Origin: Coralloluteibacterium stylophorae
GTDB lineage: Bacteria > Pseudomonadota > Gammaproteobacteria > Xanthomonadales > Xanthomonadaceae
Direction of reading: 5' to 3'
Assembly (NCBI RefSeq): GCF_018122625.2
Contig: NZ_JAGQFT020000002.1
Span: forward strand, 1 to 64,000
Length of the DNA: 64,000 bases
This document shows, in pieces, positions 36,694 to 44,942 of this stretch. The notes beneath the pieces are model-generated. The model saw only the letters and a list, made by a program, of their open reading frames with translations, ran no database searches and had not been told where the DNA came from. The position numbers and the translations under genes were made by a program. Numbering within the stretch: the first letter of the stretch is position 1; each line of letters starts with the position of its first letter.

Positions 36694-37272
36694 TCAGGCC
36701 CCGACGGGCTCGCCCGCGCCGCCGCGGCGCGCCTTCAGCGCCAGCCAGATCGCCGAGACGAGGAAGTAGAGCGCGCCGATGGCGGCGTAGCCGGCGATGG
36801 TGACGATCGGGGGCGCGACCGGCGCGAACGCCTGCTTGATGAAGAAGCCGCCGGCCAGCGCGGACTGCGCGCCGCTCAGGACCGACGCCCACTGCGCGCT
36901 CTGCGTCTTCCATCGGCGGACCGCGGTCGCGAGCTGGAGCAGGCCCGCGACGATCGCCCAGGCGCCGAACAGGCCGAGCACCGGTCCGGGACCGCGCTGC
37001 ACGGCGAGCAAGGCCATCGCCGCCGCGACCAGGCTGACGACCGCGTTGAGCGCCTGCGTGGGATTGCGCCTGAGGCCGCCGCTCCGGACCGCGTCGACGT
37101 AGTTCGCCACGGCGTCCCAGGCCGGATACAGGCACAGCAGGACGGCAGCGACGGCCGCATGGCCGCGTCCGAGCGCGAAGGCTGCGGCGACCCATGCCAG
37201 GGAGAAGGCGGCGCGGGCGGAGTAATAGCGCGTGAGCCAGCGGCTCGCGCCGGAGAGCGAGGGAGTCTGCAT
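36694..37272 (-). CDS. DUF308-like multi-pass membrane protein
   Basis: 192 residues with about six hydrophobic helices arranged as repeats (for example FSLAWVAAAFALGRGHAAVA and VLGLFGAWAIVAGLLQLATAV), a pattern seen in the DUF308/HdeD-like family of small membrane proteins. No catalytic motif. ATG 37272 is 28 bases downstream of the stop of a TetR-type gene on the same strand, so the pair may form an operon with the repressor controlling both. Function unknown. Confidence 0.7.
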   Translation of the reverse strand: MQTPSLSGASRWLTRYYSARAAFSLAWVAAAFALGRGHAAVAAVLLCLYPAWDAVANYVDAVRSGGLRRNPTQALNAVVSLVAAAMALLAVQRGPGPVLGLFGAWAIVAGLLQLATAVRRWKTQSAQWASVLSGAQSALAGGFFIKQAFAPVAPPIVTIAGYAAIGALYFLVSAIWLALKARRGGAGEPVGA

Positions 37273-37300
37273 GTCGGGATCCTCTGGGAGTGGGGCAGCC

Positions 37301-37882
37301 CTAGGGGGCGGGCTGCAGGCGTTCGAGATGGGTGGTCATGACGGCGCGGAAGACGCCGGGGTTGGCATACGCGCGGGCCGAGAGCAGGGCGCCGTGCACG
37401 GTGGCCACGAGCGCCTCGGCCTCGGCCTCGACGGCGCCGCCGACGGCGAGGCTGCCGACGTCCTTCGCCTGGCCGAGCACGGTCGCGAACCACTCGGCCA
37501 GCGCCTGGAAGTGGCCGCGCACCTCGGCGGCGATCTCCGGCGGCAGCGACGGCGCCTCCGCCGCGAGCAGGGCGCACAGGCAGAAGGGGTCGGTGTCCGA
37601 GGTCACGCAGCGGGCCCAGTAGTCGATGTAGGCGTCGAGCGCGGCGGCCGGGTCGGGATGCCGCTCGCGCAGGGCCTGCAGCCCGGCGATCGCGTCGCGC
37701 CGGTAGTTCGCGACGAGGGTGCCCACCAGGCTGATCTTGGTCGGGAAGTAGTGGTGGATGCTCGCCTTGCGGATGCCGACCTCGAGCGCGATGTCGGCGA
37801 AGCTGAAGCCGTGGAAGCCGCGCTGGATGATCAGCACGTGCGCGGAGCGAAGAATGCGGTCGATGGTCGGGATGTCGGGCAT
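37301..37882 (-). CDS. TetR/AcrR-family repressor
   Basis: 193 residues. The N-terminal HTH (SAHVLIIQRGFHGFSFADIA, VGIRKASIHHYFPTKISLVG) is clear; the C-terminal ligand domain is generic (TetR_C type). A strong double palindrome at 37888-37913 begins 5 bases before the ATG and is probably its own operator. The membrane protein gene 28 bases downstream is the probable target. Ligand unknown. Confidence 0.88.
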   Translation of the reverse strand: MPDIPTIDRILRSAHVLIIQRGFHGFSFADIALEVGIRKASIHHYFPTKISLVGTLVANYRRDAIAGLQALRERHPDPAAALDAYIDYWARCVTSDTDPFCLCALLAAEAPSLPPEIAAEVRGHFQALAEWFATVLGQAKDVGSLAVGGAVEAEAEALVATVHGALLSARAYANPGVFRAVMTTHLERLQPAP

Positions 37883-37887
37883 GCGGC

Positions 37888-37913
37888 TAGCCTACCTTCT
37901 GGTAGGTAGGCTA
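37888..37913. promoter_or_regulatory. TetR operator with nested palindromes
   Basis: TAGCCTACC (37888-37896) and GGTAGGCTA (37905-37913) form a perfect 9-base inverted repeat. CCTACCTTCTGGTAGG (37891-37906) is a second perfect palindrome nested in it. The site lies directly upstream of the TetR-type gene, whose start codon ends at 37882. Overlapping half-sites would let two dimers bind. Confidence 0.7.
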
Positions 37914-37969
37914 CGTCAAGGGCGGCAGTGGCCTTGACGGACGAACGGTCGCCTGGCCGGTCCTGCCGC

Positions 37970-38131
37970 AGCCCCGCGCCGCGAACAGCTCCGCCAGCCG
38001 GTCGACGAGGCACGCCACGCGGGCGCCGGGGATAGCGGTTGAACGAGTACCACCGGGCAGAACGGGAGCGGCTCGAGCGACCCGTCCTCCAGCAGTGGCA
38101 CCAGGGTTCCGGGGGGCATGGGCCCGGCCAC
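37970..38131 (-). pseudogene. LysR C-terminal remnant with frameshift
   Basis: On the minus strand GTLVPLLEDGSLEPLPFCPVV continues, after a frame change near 38045, as IPGARVACLVDRLAELFAARG. Together they resemble the last 45 residues of a LysR effector domain (G-x-LVPLLED...P...ARV-x-x-LVD-x-L-x-E-x-F). No HTH or upstream part is present in 38132-38308. This is read by eye from a common pattern, so it could be chance in GC-rich DNA. Confidence 0.45.
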
Positions 38132-38308
38132 GGACGCCAGCGCACCGGCGTGCTAGGCAGGCAGGCCCGGTCTCGGGTCGACTGCAGGAGGCGGCTCCGG
38201 TCACCAGGCCATCGCCGAGCGCAGGCACGGTGCCCGGTCGTGCCGATCCCCTGCAAGCTCGTCGACCTGCCCCGCAGCCCGTCCATCCATCGCACCGAGC
38301 CACCCGTC

Positions 38309-38716
38309 ATGGAATCCGTACAACAGCCCGCCGCCGGACTGGCACGCCAGGAGCCCGACTACGACGCCCTGCTGCGCGCCAACCTCGAGCGGGTCTTCAA
38401 CGAGCGCGACCCATCCGCGCGCCTGCGGGCGGTCGAGGCGCTGTTCGTCGCGCAGCCCACGATGTTCGAGCCGGACGGCATCGTCGAGGGCCGCGCGGCG
38501 ATCGCCGACGTCGCCGGCGCCCTGCTGGAGACGTTCGGTCCCGGCTTCGCCTTCGTCCCGGACGGCACCGCCCGCGGACACCACGGCCTGGGCTGCCTGC
38601 GCTGGCGCGCCGGGCCCGGCGACGGCACCGTCACCGTGACCGGTGCCGACGTGGCCGCGATCAGCGAAGGCCGGATCGCGCGCCTGTGGGTGCTGCTCGA
38701 TCCGCCTGCGCGCTGA
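38309..38716 (+). CDS. SnoaL/NTF2-like protein
   Basis: 135-residue cytosolic protein with an NTF2-like cone fold pattern: YDALLRANLERVFNERDPSARL at the start, VEGRAAIADVAGALLETFG in the middle and VAAISEGRIARLWVLLD at the end. Such proteins are small enzymes or binding proteins. ATG 38309 is the first that gives the family start. It converges on DUF2894. Function unknown. Confidence 0.75.
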   Translation: MESVQQPAAGLARQEPDYDALLRANLERVFNERDPSARLRAVEALFVAQPTMFEPDGIVEGRAAIADVAGALLETFGPGFAFVPDGTARGHHGLGCLRWRAGPGDGTVTVTGADVAAISEGRIARLWVLLDPPAR

Positions 38717-38753
38717 GGCCGCGGTCGCACGGCGCCCTCCGCGCTGCGCCGGG

Positions 38754-39446
38754 TCAGCGCGGACGTCGGGACGCGCTGCGGCGGGGGCGCGCGGCGCTGC
38801 CGTCCTGCTCCGTCGACCTCGGCGCGGCGAAGGCGCCCGAGTCGGCCATCGTCTGCAGGCCCGACAGCGCGTCGAGATAGGTCAGGACGTGCTGGAGGTA
38901 GTCCGGCGACGCCTCGCGCATCAGGGCGATGGCGCGGTGGACGAGGACGGTTGAGTGCATCGGTCCGGCGTCGGCGGGCAGCTCGCTCGCGGTGGCGCGG
39001 ACCTGGCTCTCGGCGCGCACCCGGGTCCAGGTCGCCCGGAAGTCGTCGAGGGCGGGCAGGGCGGGGAAGGCGTGCGCGTCCGGGCCTGCGCCGGCGCCCG
39101 TTCCTGCCGGATCCGGCTCGTCGCGTCGGACGCATCCGGACGCGGGCATCGCCGCGGCGCGGCGACGAGCCAGGTGTGCGAGCAGGTCGGCGAGCGGGCG
39201 CGGGACGGTGCGTTCGCATGCCTGGGCGGAGCGGATGGCCGTGTTGTCGTCGGCGCCATCGCTGCCGTCCGCTTCGATCAGTGCCGCGATGCGCGCATCC
39301 AGCCGCCGCCGCGCGGCGCCCTGGTAGTGGCCGGCGCGCGCGGACAGCGCCTCGATGCGCCGGCTGCGCAGGCTCGCCGGCGCGTCGGCGCGGGCGGTGC
39401 GCCATGCGTCGAGCAGGGCCGCGATGTCGGGGGCGTCACTGGCCAT
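38754..39446 (-). CDS. DUF2894 protein, last gene of the DUF802 operon
   Basis: 230-residue soluble protein. Regions RRIEALSARAGHYQGAARRRLD and HSTVLVHRAIALMREASPDYLQHVLTYLDAL match what is known of DUF2894, found with DUF802 and DUF3348 genes in Xanthomonas and Burkholderia relatives. The Arg/Ser-rich tail is basic. ATG 39446 lies inside the end of the OmpA-like gene (11-base overlap), so it is co-translated. Role unknown; possibly a cytoplasmic partner of the membrane complex. Confidence 0.78.
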   Translation of the reverse strand: MASDAPDIAALLDAWRTARADAPASLRSRRIEALSARAGHYQGAARRRLDARIAALIEADGSDGADDNTAIRSAQACERTVPRPLADLLAHLARRRAAAMPASGCVRRDEPDPAGTGAGAGPDAHAFPALPALDDFRATWTRVRAESQVRATASELPADAGPMHSTVLVHRAIALMREASPDYLQHVLTYLDALSGLQTMADSGAFAAPRSTEQDGSAARPRRSASRRPR

Positions 39447-40086
39447 CGGGCGTCGCCGCCGTGGTGCGGGGCCGGGGGACCGGCGCGATCTCCACGCGGC
39501 GATTGCGCGCGCGCCCGGCCTCGTCGTCGTTGGAGTCGACCGGCTGCTGCGAGCCGAAGGCGGCGGCGAACACCGAATCCGCCGGCACGCCGGCCTCGAT
39601 CAGCGCGCGGGTGACGGTCAGGGCGCGCTCGGCGGAGAGTTCCCAGTTGTCGGCGTAGCGCACGTTGCCGTCGAGCACGGGACGGTCGTCGGTGAAGCCG
39701 CTGACCATCAGGATCTCCTCGCGCGCGGCGAGATAGGCGGCCAGCGGCGCGGCCAGGCTAGCGAGCACCTCGCGCCCCTCGGGCTGCAGCCGGTCGGAGT
39801 TGAGGGCGAACAGCACGTTGCCGCGGATGCCGATGCGCCCGTCGACCAGGGTCACCCGGCCCGCCGCCAGCGGCGCGGCGAGTGCGCGCTCCAGCGTGCG
39901 CAGCTGCTCGGCCTCGCGCTCGCGGCGGACGGTCTCCTCCTCCAGGCGCCCGGCGAGCTGCATCTGCATGGCGACCACGCCGAGCAGGATCAGCACGAAC
40001 ACGCCCAGCATCACCGACATCAGGTCGCCGAACGCGGCCCACACCGAGGCGCCGGCGTCGGTGTCGAACTCCAGCTCCTCGTTCAC
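39436..40086 (-). CDS. OmpA/MotB-like protein of the DUF802 operon
   Basis: 216 residues. One N-terminal TM helix (DLMSVMLGVFVLILLGVVAM, about residues 22-41) carries an upstream aspartate, as in MotB, TolR and ZorB. A short coiled coil (residues 45-70) leads to an OmpA peptidoglycan-binding domain (LVSGFTDDRPV-like region, NWELSAERALTVTRALIEAG, RARNRRVEIAPVPRP). It starts at GTG 40086, overlapping the stop of the DUF802 gene by 4 bases. It is the expected stator partner of the MotA/TolQ-like protein encoded upstream. Confidence 0.88.
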   Translation of the reverse strand: MNEELEFDTDAGASVWAAFGDLMSVMLGVFVLILLGVVAMQMQLAGRLEEETVRREREAEQLRTLERALAAPLAAGRVTLVDGRIGIRGNVLFALNSDRLQPEGREVLASLAAPLAAYLAAREEILMVSGFTDDRPVLDGNVRYADNWELSAERALTVTRALIEAGVPADSVFAAAFGSQQPVDSNDDEAGRARNRRVEIAPVPRPRTTAATPDGQ

Positions 40087-42443
40087 GCCTTCGCCGCCCG
40101 CTTCGGCCTGGCGGGCGCCTGCGCAGGCGCACCGGCGACCCGCTGCAGTTCCTCGATGATCTGCTTCTGCGAGAGCACGCTGAGGTCGACGACCTCGCGC
40201 GCCTGCGCGACGTAGTAGGCGAGCTGCTCGTCGCTGCGCGCCAGCGAGGCGTCGAGCGCGCCGGCGATGTGCTGCAGGCGTTCGCCGAGCGCGGCGCTGG
40301 AGGCGCCGAAGGCCTCGACCGCGGCGCCGAAGGCGTCGCCCAGGCTCGCCACCTCGACCGCGCTGCCGGTGACCTCGGCGGCAGCGCCGGCGAGGCGGCC
40401 GGTCTCGATGTCGAGCCGTTCGCTGAAGCGGCTGCCGACGCGCTCCAGCAGGTCGGCGGAGGTGCTCACCAGCGCGTCCACCGCCGTGCGCTGCTCGGTG
40501 GAGGCGTGGTTGACCGCGTCGAGCAGGGTCTCGAGCGTGGCCAGCAGGCGCGTGCGTTCCTCGAGCATGGCGGTGTCGCGGACCATGCTCTCCGACAGCG
40601 ACTGGCGCAGTTCGGCGACGACCTCGGCCGCGGCGCGGGGCGCCTCCGAGGCGGTCTGCACCAGGCGCGAGACCTCGGCGATGGTGTCGCCGGCATGCGC
40701 CCTGGCCTGGCTCGCGATCTCGTCCGCGGTGCGGGCGAGGGCGGCGCAGATCGCCTGCTGGCGCTCGGCGACCTGTTCGCCGGTCTGCGCCCAGCGCGCG
40801 GCGAGTTCGGCAGCGGTGGACTCGAACGCCGCCGACCAGGCGCCGAGGCGTTCGCCATCGCGCGACTCGAGCGCGGCCTGCAGTCCGGCATGCGACTGCC
40901 CGAGGGTCGCGACGAGCGCGCCCGCCTGGCGCTCGAAGCTGGCCGCGGCGGCGGCCAGCGCCTCCTGCGTGCGGGCGGCGAGCGTCGCGTGCGCGTCGTC
41001 CTGCTTCGACAGCGCCCGGTTCCAGGCCTCGGCGCTGGCCTCGGCGCTGGCGGCGAAGCGCGCGGCGGCGGCGTCGAGCGCCTGCGCATTGCGTTCGGCC
41101 AGCGCCGCGTTGGCGGCCTCCTGCCCGGCCAGCGCCTCGCGCCAGGCCGTGCCTGCGGCCTCGGCACCGGCATCGAGCCGGGCCGCGACGGCGTCGAAGG
41201 CCGCCTGGTTGCGGGCGGCCAGGGTGTCGTTGGCGGCCTCCTGGCGGGCGAGCGCGTCGTTCCACCCCTGCGCCGTGCCCTCGACGGTGGCGGCGAGCCG
41301 TGCCGAGATCTGCTCGACCAGTTCGCCGGCGCGGCGCTCGTGGGCGACGGTGGCGCGTTCGAGCGCCTCCCGCAGCTCGGCGGCCAGCGCCGCGTTGGCG
41401 CGCTGCTGCCCGGCGTGGGCGGCGGTCCAGGTTTCCGCCGCGCGCGCGGTCGCGGTCTCGAAGCCGGCGCCGATGCCGTCGAGCTGGCGCTGCACGGCGT
41501 CGGACACGGCTTCGCGCATCGCCGCGCTCTCGCGGGCCATGCCGGCCAGGGTCGCCTCGATCACCGGCTGCAGGGCGGCGCCGACCGCGCGGCTGCTCGC
41601 GGCGATGCTGCCCTCCAGCGATTGCCCGACCGAGGCGGCAAGCTCGCCGTAGGCGCGCCCGGCCTCGGCGTGGAAAGCCTCCTGCCGGGCCTGCAGCTGC
41701 GCGTTCGCCGCGGCACCCTGCGTCTCGATGGCCGATGCCATCGCCTGCAGGCGGTCGACCAGCGCGGGCATCAGCTCGGTCTGGCGCTGCAGCAGGGCGA
41801 AGGCCTGTTCGCGCTGGTGGGTGTGCGAGTGCACGCGCAGGGTGGTGGCGATCGCGGCGTCCAGGCGTTGCACCGCCTGCAAGCGCTCGCGCCGGCACAG
41901 CGTCGACAGCAGGCCGAGCGCGGCCGACGCGGCGACGCCGGCGATCGAGGTGCCGAAGGCGAGGCCGAGTCCGCGCACCGGCGCCGCCAGGGAGCCGCGG
42001 ATGGCGTCGAGATCGGTCGCGCTCTCCAGCGCCAGTCCGGTGCCGCGCAGCGTGGCCATCATGCCGAGCAGGGTGCCGAGCATGCCCAGCAGCACCAGCA
42101 GGCCGACGAGGTAGGGCGTCAGCGCCGGCGCCGGCAGCGCGGCGCGCTCGCCCTCGATGCGCAGGCGCACCGGGTGGCGCAGCCCGGCCGGCAGCCGCGC
42201 GAGCCAGGCCGGCAGGTCGGACGTGGTCTGCCGGGTATCCGCGAGCGCCTGCGCCAGCGTCGCGCTCGCCTTTCGGTAGCGCAGCAGTTCGGCGGCGCCG
42301 GCGAGGTAGCAGGCGCCGATCAGCAGGGCGACGGCGGCGCCGAGCGGATTGCCGCCGACGTAGCCCAGGCCGATCCAGCCGACCACGGCGAGACCGGCGA
42401 GGAACACGAGGAGGGCGAGCGGATCGAGGAGGCGTCTGGACAT
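40083..42443 (-). CDS. DUF802 stator-like membrane protein with long repetitive tail (ZorA-like architecture)
   Basis: 786 residues. TM helices at about 10-28, 33-50, 108-130 and 160-180 form a MotA/TolQ/ExbB-type block (LLVLLGMLGTLLGMMATLRG, GLGLAFGTSIAGVAASAALG). Residues 200-770 form a very Ala/Glu-rich helical tail with near-identical 40-residue repeats, for example WNDALARQEAAN, WREALAGQEAAN and WNRALSKQDDAH. The tail should project into the cytoplasm, as in ZorA of Zorya. Paired with the MotB-like gene by a 4-base overlap; starts 10 bases after the DUF3348 stop. Function not established. Confidence 0.85.
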   Translation of the reverse strand: MSRRLLDPLALLVFLAGLAVVGWIGLGYVGGNPLGAAVALLIGACYLAGAAELLRYRKASATLAQALADTRQTTSDLPAWLARLPAGLRHPVRLRIEGERAALPAPALTPYLVGLLVLLGMLGTLLGMMATLRGTGLALESATDLDAIRGSLAAPVRGLGLAFGTSIAGVAASAALGLLSTLCRRERLQAVQRLDAAIATTLRVHSHTHQREQAFALLQRQTELMPALVDRLQAMASAIETQGAAANAQLQARQEAFHAEAGRAYGELAASVGQSLEGSIAASSRAVGAALQPVIEATLAGMARESAAMREAVSDAVQRQLDGIGAGFETATARAAETWTAAHAGQQRANAALAAELREALERATVAHERRAGELVEQISARLAATVEGTAQGWNDALARQEAANDTLAARNQAAFDAVAARLDAGAEAAGTAWREALAGQEAANAALAERNAQALDAAAARFAASAEASAEAWNRALSKQDDAHATLAARTQEALAAAAASFERQAGALVATLGQSHAGLQAALESRDGERLGAWSAAFESTAAELAARWAQTGEQVAERQQAICAALARTADEIASQARAHAGDTIAEVSRLVQTASEAPRAAAEVVAELRQSLSESMVRDTAMLEERTRLLATLETLLDAVNHASTEQRTAVDALVSTSADLLERVGSRFSERLDIETGRLAGAAAEVTGSAVEVASLGDAFGAAVEAFGASSAALGERLQHIAGALDASLARSDEQLAYYVAQAREVVDLSVLSQKQIIEELQRVAGAPAQAPARPKRAAKA

Positions 42444-42453
42444 GGGATCTGGA

Positions 42454-43122
42454 TCAGCGGGTGCGAAGCGCCGCGAGCAGCGCGTCGATCGGGAGGAAAC
42501 GGACGTCGAGCTCGGCGCGCAGCACGCCGCGCATGTCGAGCCGGAAGATATCGAGCCAGGGACGCGCGCCGCCGCTGGCGGCAGGCCCGCGCAGCCGTTC
42601 GAAATGCAGGCCCAGCAGCGTAGGCACCTGCGCCAGCAGGTCCTGCTCGCGCGGGCTGAGCGTCTGCTCCATCACCGCGTCGATCGCGGCCAGGCGCGCG
42701 CCCGCCGGCGACGCCGCGGCGAGCCGGTCGCGCAGGCGCCCGCGCAGCTGGCCGGTGGCGGTCTGCATCCGGCGCTGCAGGGCGACGTGGCGCTGGCGGA
42801 ACGGAGCGAAATCGCCCGCCCCGGCAGTGCCGGCGGACGCGGCCAGCTCGGGTGCGGCGTCGATGGCATCGCCGAGCGCGCGGCGCATGCGCGCGCACTC
42901 CGCCGCCTCGTCCTCGTCGAAGGCCGCCGCGTCCGCGGCGGGCGCGGGCAGGCGGCCGTCGAGCGCGCCCGCGAGCGCGACCGCGCGCGACCAGTCGATC
43001 CACTGGCTCAGCCGGTCCGCCAGCGCCGGCCCGGAGGCAGGCAGGCGGGCGTCGGTGAGCCGCGCGAGCAGGCGGATGAACACCGGGCCGGGGACGGATG
43101 TCCGTTCAGGAGCTTTCGCCAT
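42454..43122 (-). CDS. DUF3348 protein, first gene of the DUF802 operon
   Basis: 222-residue soluble protein. GPVFIRLLARLTDARLPASGP, LADRLSQWIDWSRAVALAGAL and DRLAAASPAGARLAAIDAVMEQ are typical of DUF3348. ATG 43122 gives the family start MAKAPERTS; the frame is open upstream but without coding character. The four genes 43122-38754 run on the minus strand with gaps or overlaps of 11 bases or less, so they are one operon. Function unknown. Confidence 0.78.
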   Translation of the reverse strand: MAKAPERTSVPGPVFIRLLARLTDARLPASGPALADRLSQWIDWSRAVALAGALDGRLPAPAADAAAFDEDEAAECARMRRALGDAIDAAPELAASAGTAGAGDFAPFRQRHVALQRRMQTATGQLRGRLRDRLAAASPAGARLAAIDAVMEQTLSPREQDLLAQVPTLLGLHFERLRGPAASGGARPWLDIFRLDMRGVLRAELDVRFLPIDALLAALRTR

Positions 43123-43253
43123 GCGTGGTGCGTCGGGACCGGTGGATCGGGAGGGACGGGGCGTCGCGGCGCGGCAGGGCGGCGTCGGGACGCAAACGAC
43201 GCCGGGCGCCCTGCGGCGCCCGGCGTGGTGCTGCGCGATTGACCGGCGTGCGA

Positions 43254-44699
43254 TCAGTAGCGGTAGTGCTCCGACTTGAACGGGCCCTCGACCGGCACGC
43301 CGATGTAGTCGGCCTGTTCCTTGCTGAGGCGGGTCAGCTTCACGCCGATCTTCTCCAGGTGCAGGCGCGCCACTTCCTCGTCGAGCTTCTTGGGCAGCAT
43401 GTAGACGTGCTTCTCGTAGCTGTCCTTGTGCGCCCACAGGTCGATCTGGGCCAGCGTCTGGTTGGCGAAGGAGTTCGACATCACGAAGCTCGGGTGGCCG
43501 GTGGCGCAGCCCAGGTTCACCAGGCGGCCCTCGGCCAGCAGGAAGATCGCGTTGCCGTTGCCGAACACGAACTTGTCGACCTGCGGCTTGATGTTGATGC
43601 GCTCGGCGCCCGAGGCGTACAGCGCGTCGACCTGGATCTCGTTGTCGAAGTGGCCGATGTTGCAGACGATGGCCTGGTCCTTCATCGCCTGCATGTGCTC
43701 CAGGCGGATGATGTCCTTGTTGCCGGTGGTGGTGACATAGATGTCGGCGCGGCCGAGGGTGTCCTCGACGGTGGCGACCTCGAAGCCCTCCATCGCCGCC
43801 TGCAGCGCGCAGATCGGGTCGATCTCGGTGACGATCACGCGGGCGCCGTAGGCGCGCAGGCTGTGCGCCGAGCCCTTGCCGACGTCGCCGTAGCCGCAGA
43901 CCACGGCGACCTTGCCGGCCAGCATCACGTCCATCGCGCGCTTGAGGCCGTCGGCCAGCGACTCGCGGCAGCCGTAGAGGTTGTCGAACTTCGACTTGGT
44001 GACCGAGTCGTTGACGTTGATCGCCGGCACCAGCAGCTTGCCCTGCTGGGCGAGCTGATAGAGACGGTGCACGCCGGTGGTGGTCTCCTCGGAGACGCCC
44101 TTCCAGTCGCGCACGACGGTGGTCCAGAAGCCCGGGCGCTCGTCGGCGACGCGCTTGAGCAGGTTCTTGATGACCTGCTCCTCGTGGCTGGCGGCCGGGC
44201 TGTCGACGAAGCCGCGGTCGCCCTGCTCGAGCTCGTAGCCCTTGTGGATCAGCAGGGTCACGTCGCCGCCGTCGTCGACCACCAGCTGCGGGCCGAGGAA
44301 GCCGCCCTTGCCGTCGGGGAAGGACAGCGCCTCCAGCGTGCAGTCCCAGTACTCCTCCAGCGTCTCGCCCTTCCAGGCGAACACCGGGGTGCCGCTCGCG
44401 GCGATGGCGGCGGCGGCGTGGTCCTGGGTCGAGAAGATGTTGCAGGAGGCCCAGCGCACGTCGGCGCCGATGTCCTTCAGGGTCTCGATCAGCACCGCGG
44501 TCTGGATCGTCATGTGCAGCGATCCGGTGACGCGCACGCCCTTCAGCGGCGCCTCGGCGGCGTGCTTGCGGCGGATCGACATCAGGCCGGGCATCTCGTG
44601 CTCGGCGATATCGATCTCCTTGCGGCCCCAGTCGGCCAGGCCGATGTCGGCGATCTTGTAGTCGCCCTCGGTCGAGAAGGTCTTGGGTACTGCGTTCAT
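43254..44699 (-). CDS. ahcY: S-adenosylhomocysteine hydrolase
   Basis: 481-residue cytosolic NAD-dependent enzyme that splits S-adenosylhomocysteine into adenosine and homocysteine, relieving product inhibition of methyltransferases. Signatures: [29 protein letters not shown] with the catalytic lysine, NAD loop [10 protein letters not shown], and the C-terminal FKSEHYRY. Length matches the family with the bacterial insert. ATG 44699 has GGAG 8-11 bases upstream. An SAH riboswitch at 44736-44812 precedes it and should turn it on when the substrate builds up. metK lies nearby on the same strand. Confidence 0.97.
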   Translation of the reverse strand: MNAVPKTFSTEGDYKIADIGLADWGRKEIDIAEHEMPGLMSIRRKHAAEAPLKGVRVTGSLHMTIQTAVLIETLKDIGADVRWASCNIFSTQDHAAAAIAASGTPVFAWKGETLEEYWDCTLEALSFPDGKGGFLGPQLVVDDGGDVTLLIHKGYELEQGDRGFVDSPAASHEEQVIKNLLKRVADERPGFWTTVVRDWKGVSEETTTGVHRLYQLAQQGKLLVPAINVNDSVTKSKFDNLYGCRESLADGLKRAMDVMLAGKVAVVCGYGDVGKGSAHSLRAYGARVIVTEIDPICALQAAMEGFEVATVEDTLGRADIYVTTTGNKDIIRLEHMQAMKDQAIVCNIGHFDNEIQVDALYASGAERINIKPQVDKFVFGNGNAIFLLAEGRLVNLGCATGHPSFVMSNSFANQTLAQIDLWAHKDSYEKHVYMLPKKLDEEVARLHLEKIGVKLTRLSKEQADYIGVPVEGPFKSEHYRY

Positions 44700-44735
44700 G
44701 GGTGAGCTCCGTGCATTGAGTCGTGGACTCGTCGC

Positions 44736-44812
44736 GGGCGCCGTTGGAAACGGATGATCCCGCCGAGCCTGAGCCGGCCGCGGTCGCGGTGGCATGCAGC
44801 GCCCCTCGGCGG
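44736..44812 (-). promoter_or_regulatory. SAH riboswitch (ahcY leader)
   Basis: In the ahcY 5' leader, CCGCCGAG and CTCGGCGG pair as P1 (44805-44812 with 44760-44767). The conserved core GGGGCGCTGCA follows P1, and CAGGCTCGG closes the first lobe. CCGTT/AACGG forms the P4 hairpin (44741-44753), and the final GCGCCC (44736-44741) can form the pseudoknot with GGGGCGC. Order and bases match the Ralstonia SAH riboswitch. SAH binding should stabilise the pseudoknot and allow ahcY expression. Confidence 0.9.
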
Positions 44813-44942
44813 AACGGGGCCGGCGATTATATCGCCCCGGCGCGGCCGCACCTGAGGCCGGCATGACCTCGGGTCGGCCCCAGGTGTCCGCTGTCCGCCG
44901 CGCTGCCTAGGCTCGCGTCCATTCCCCGCCCCCGAGCGCACC

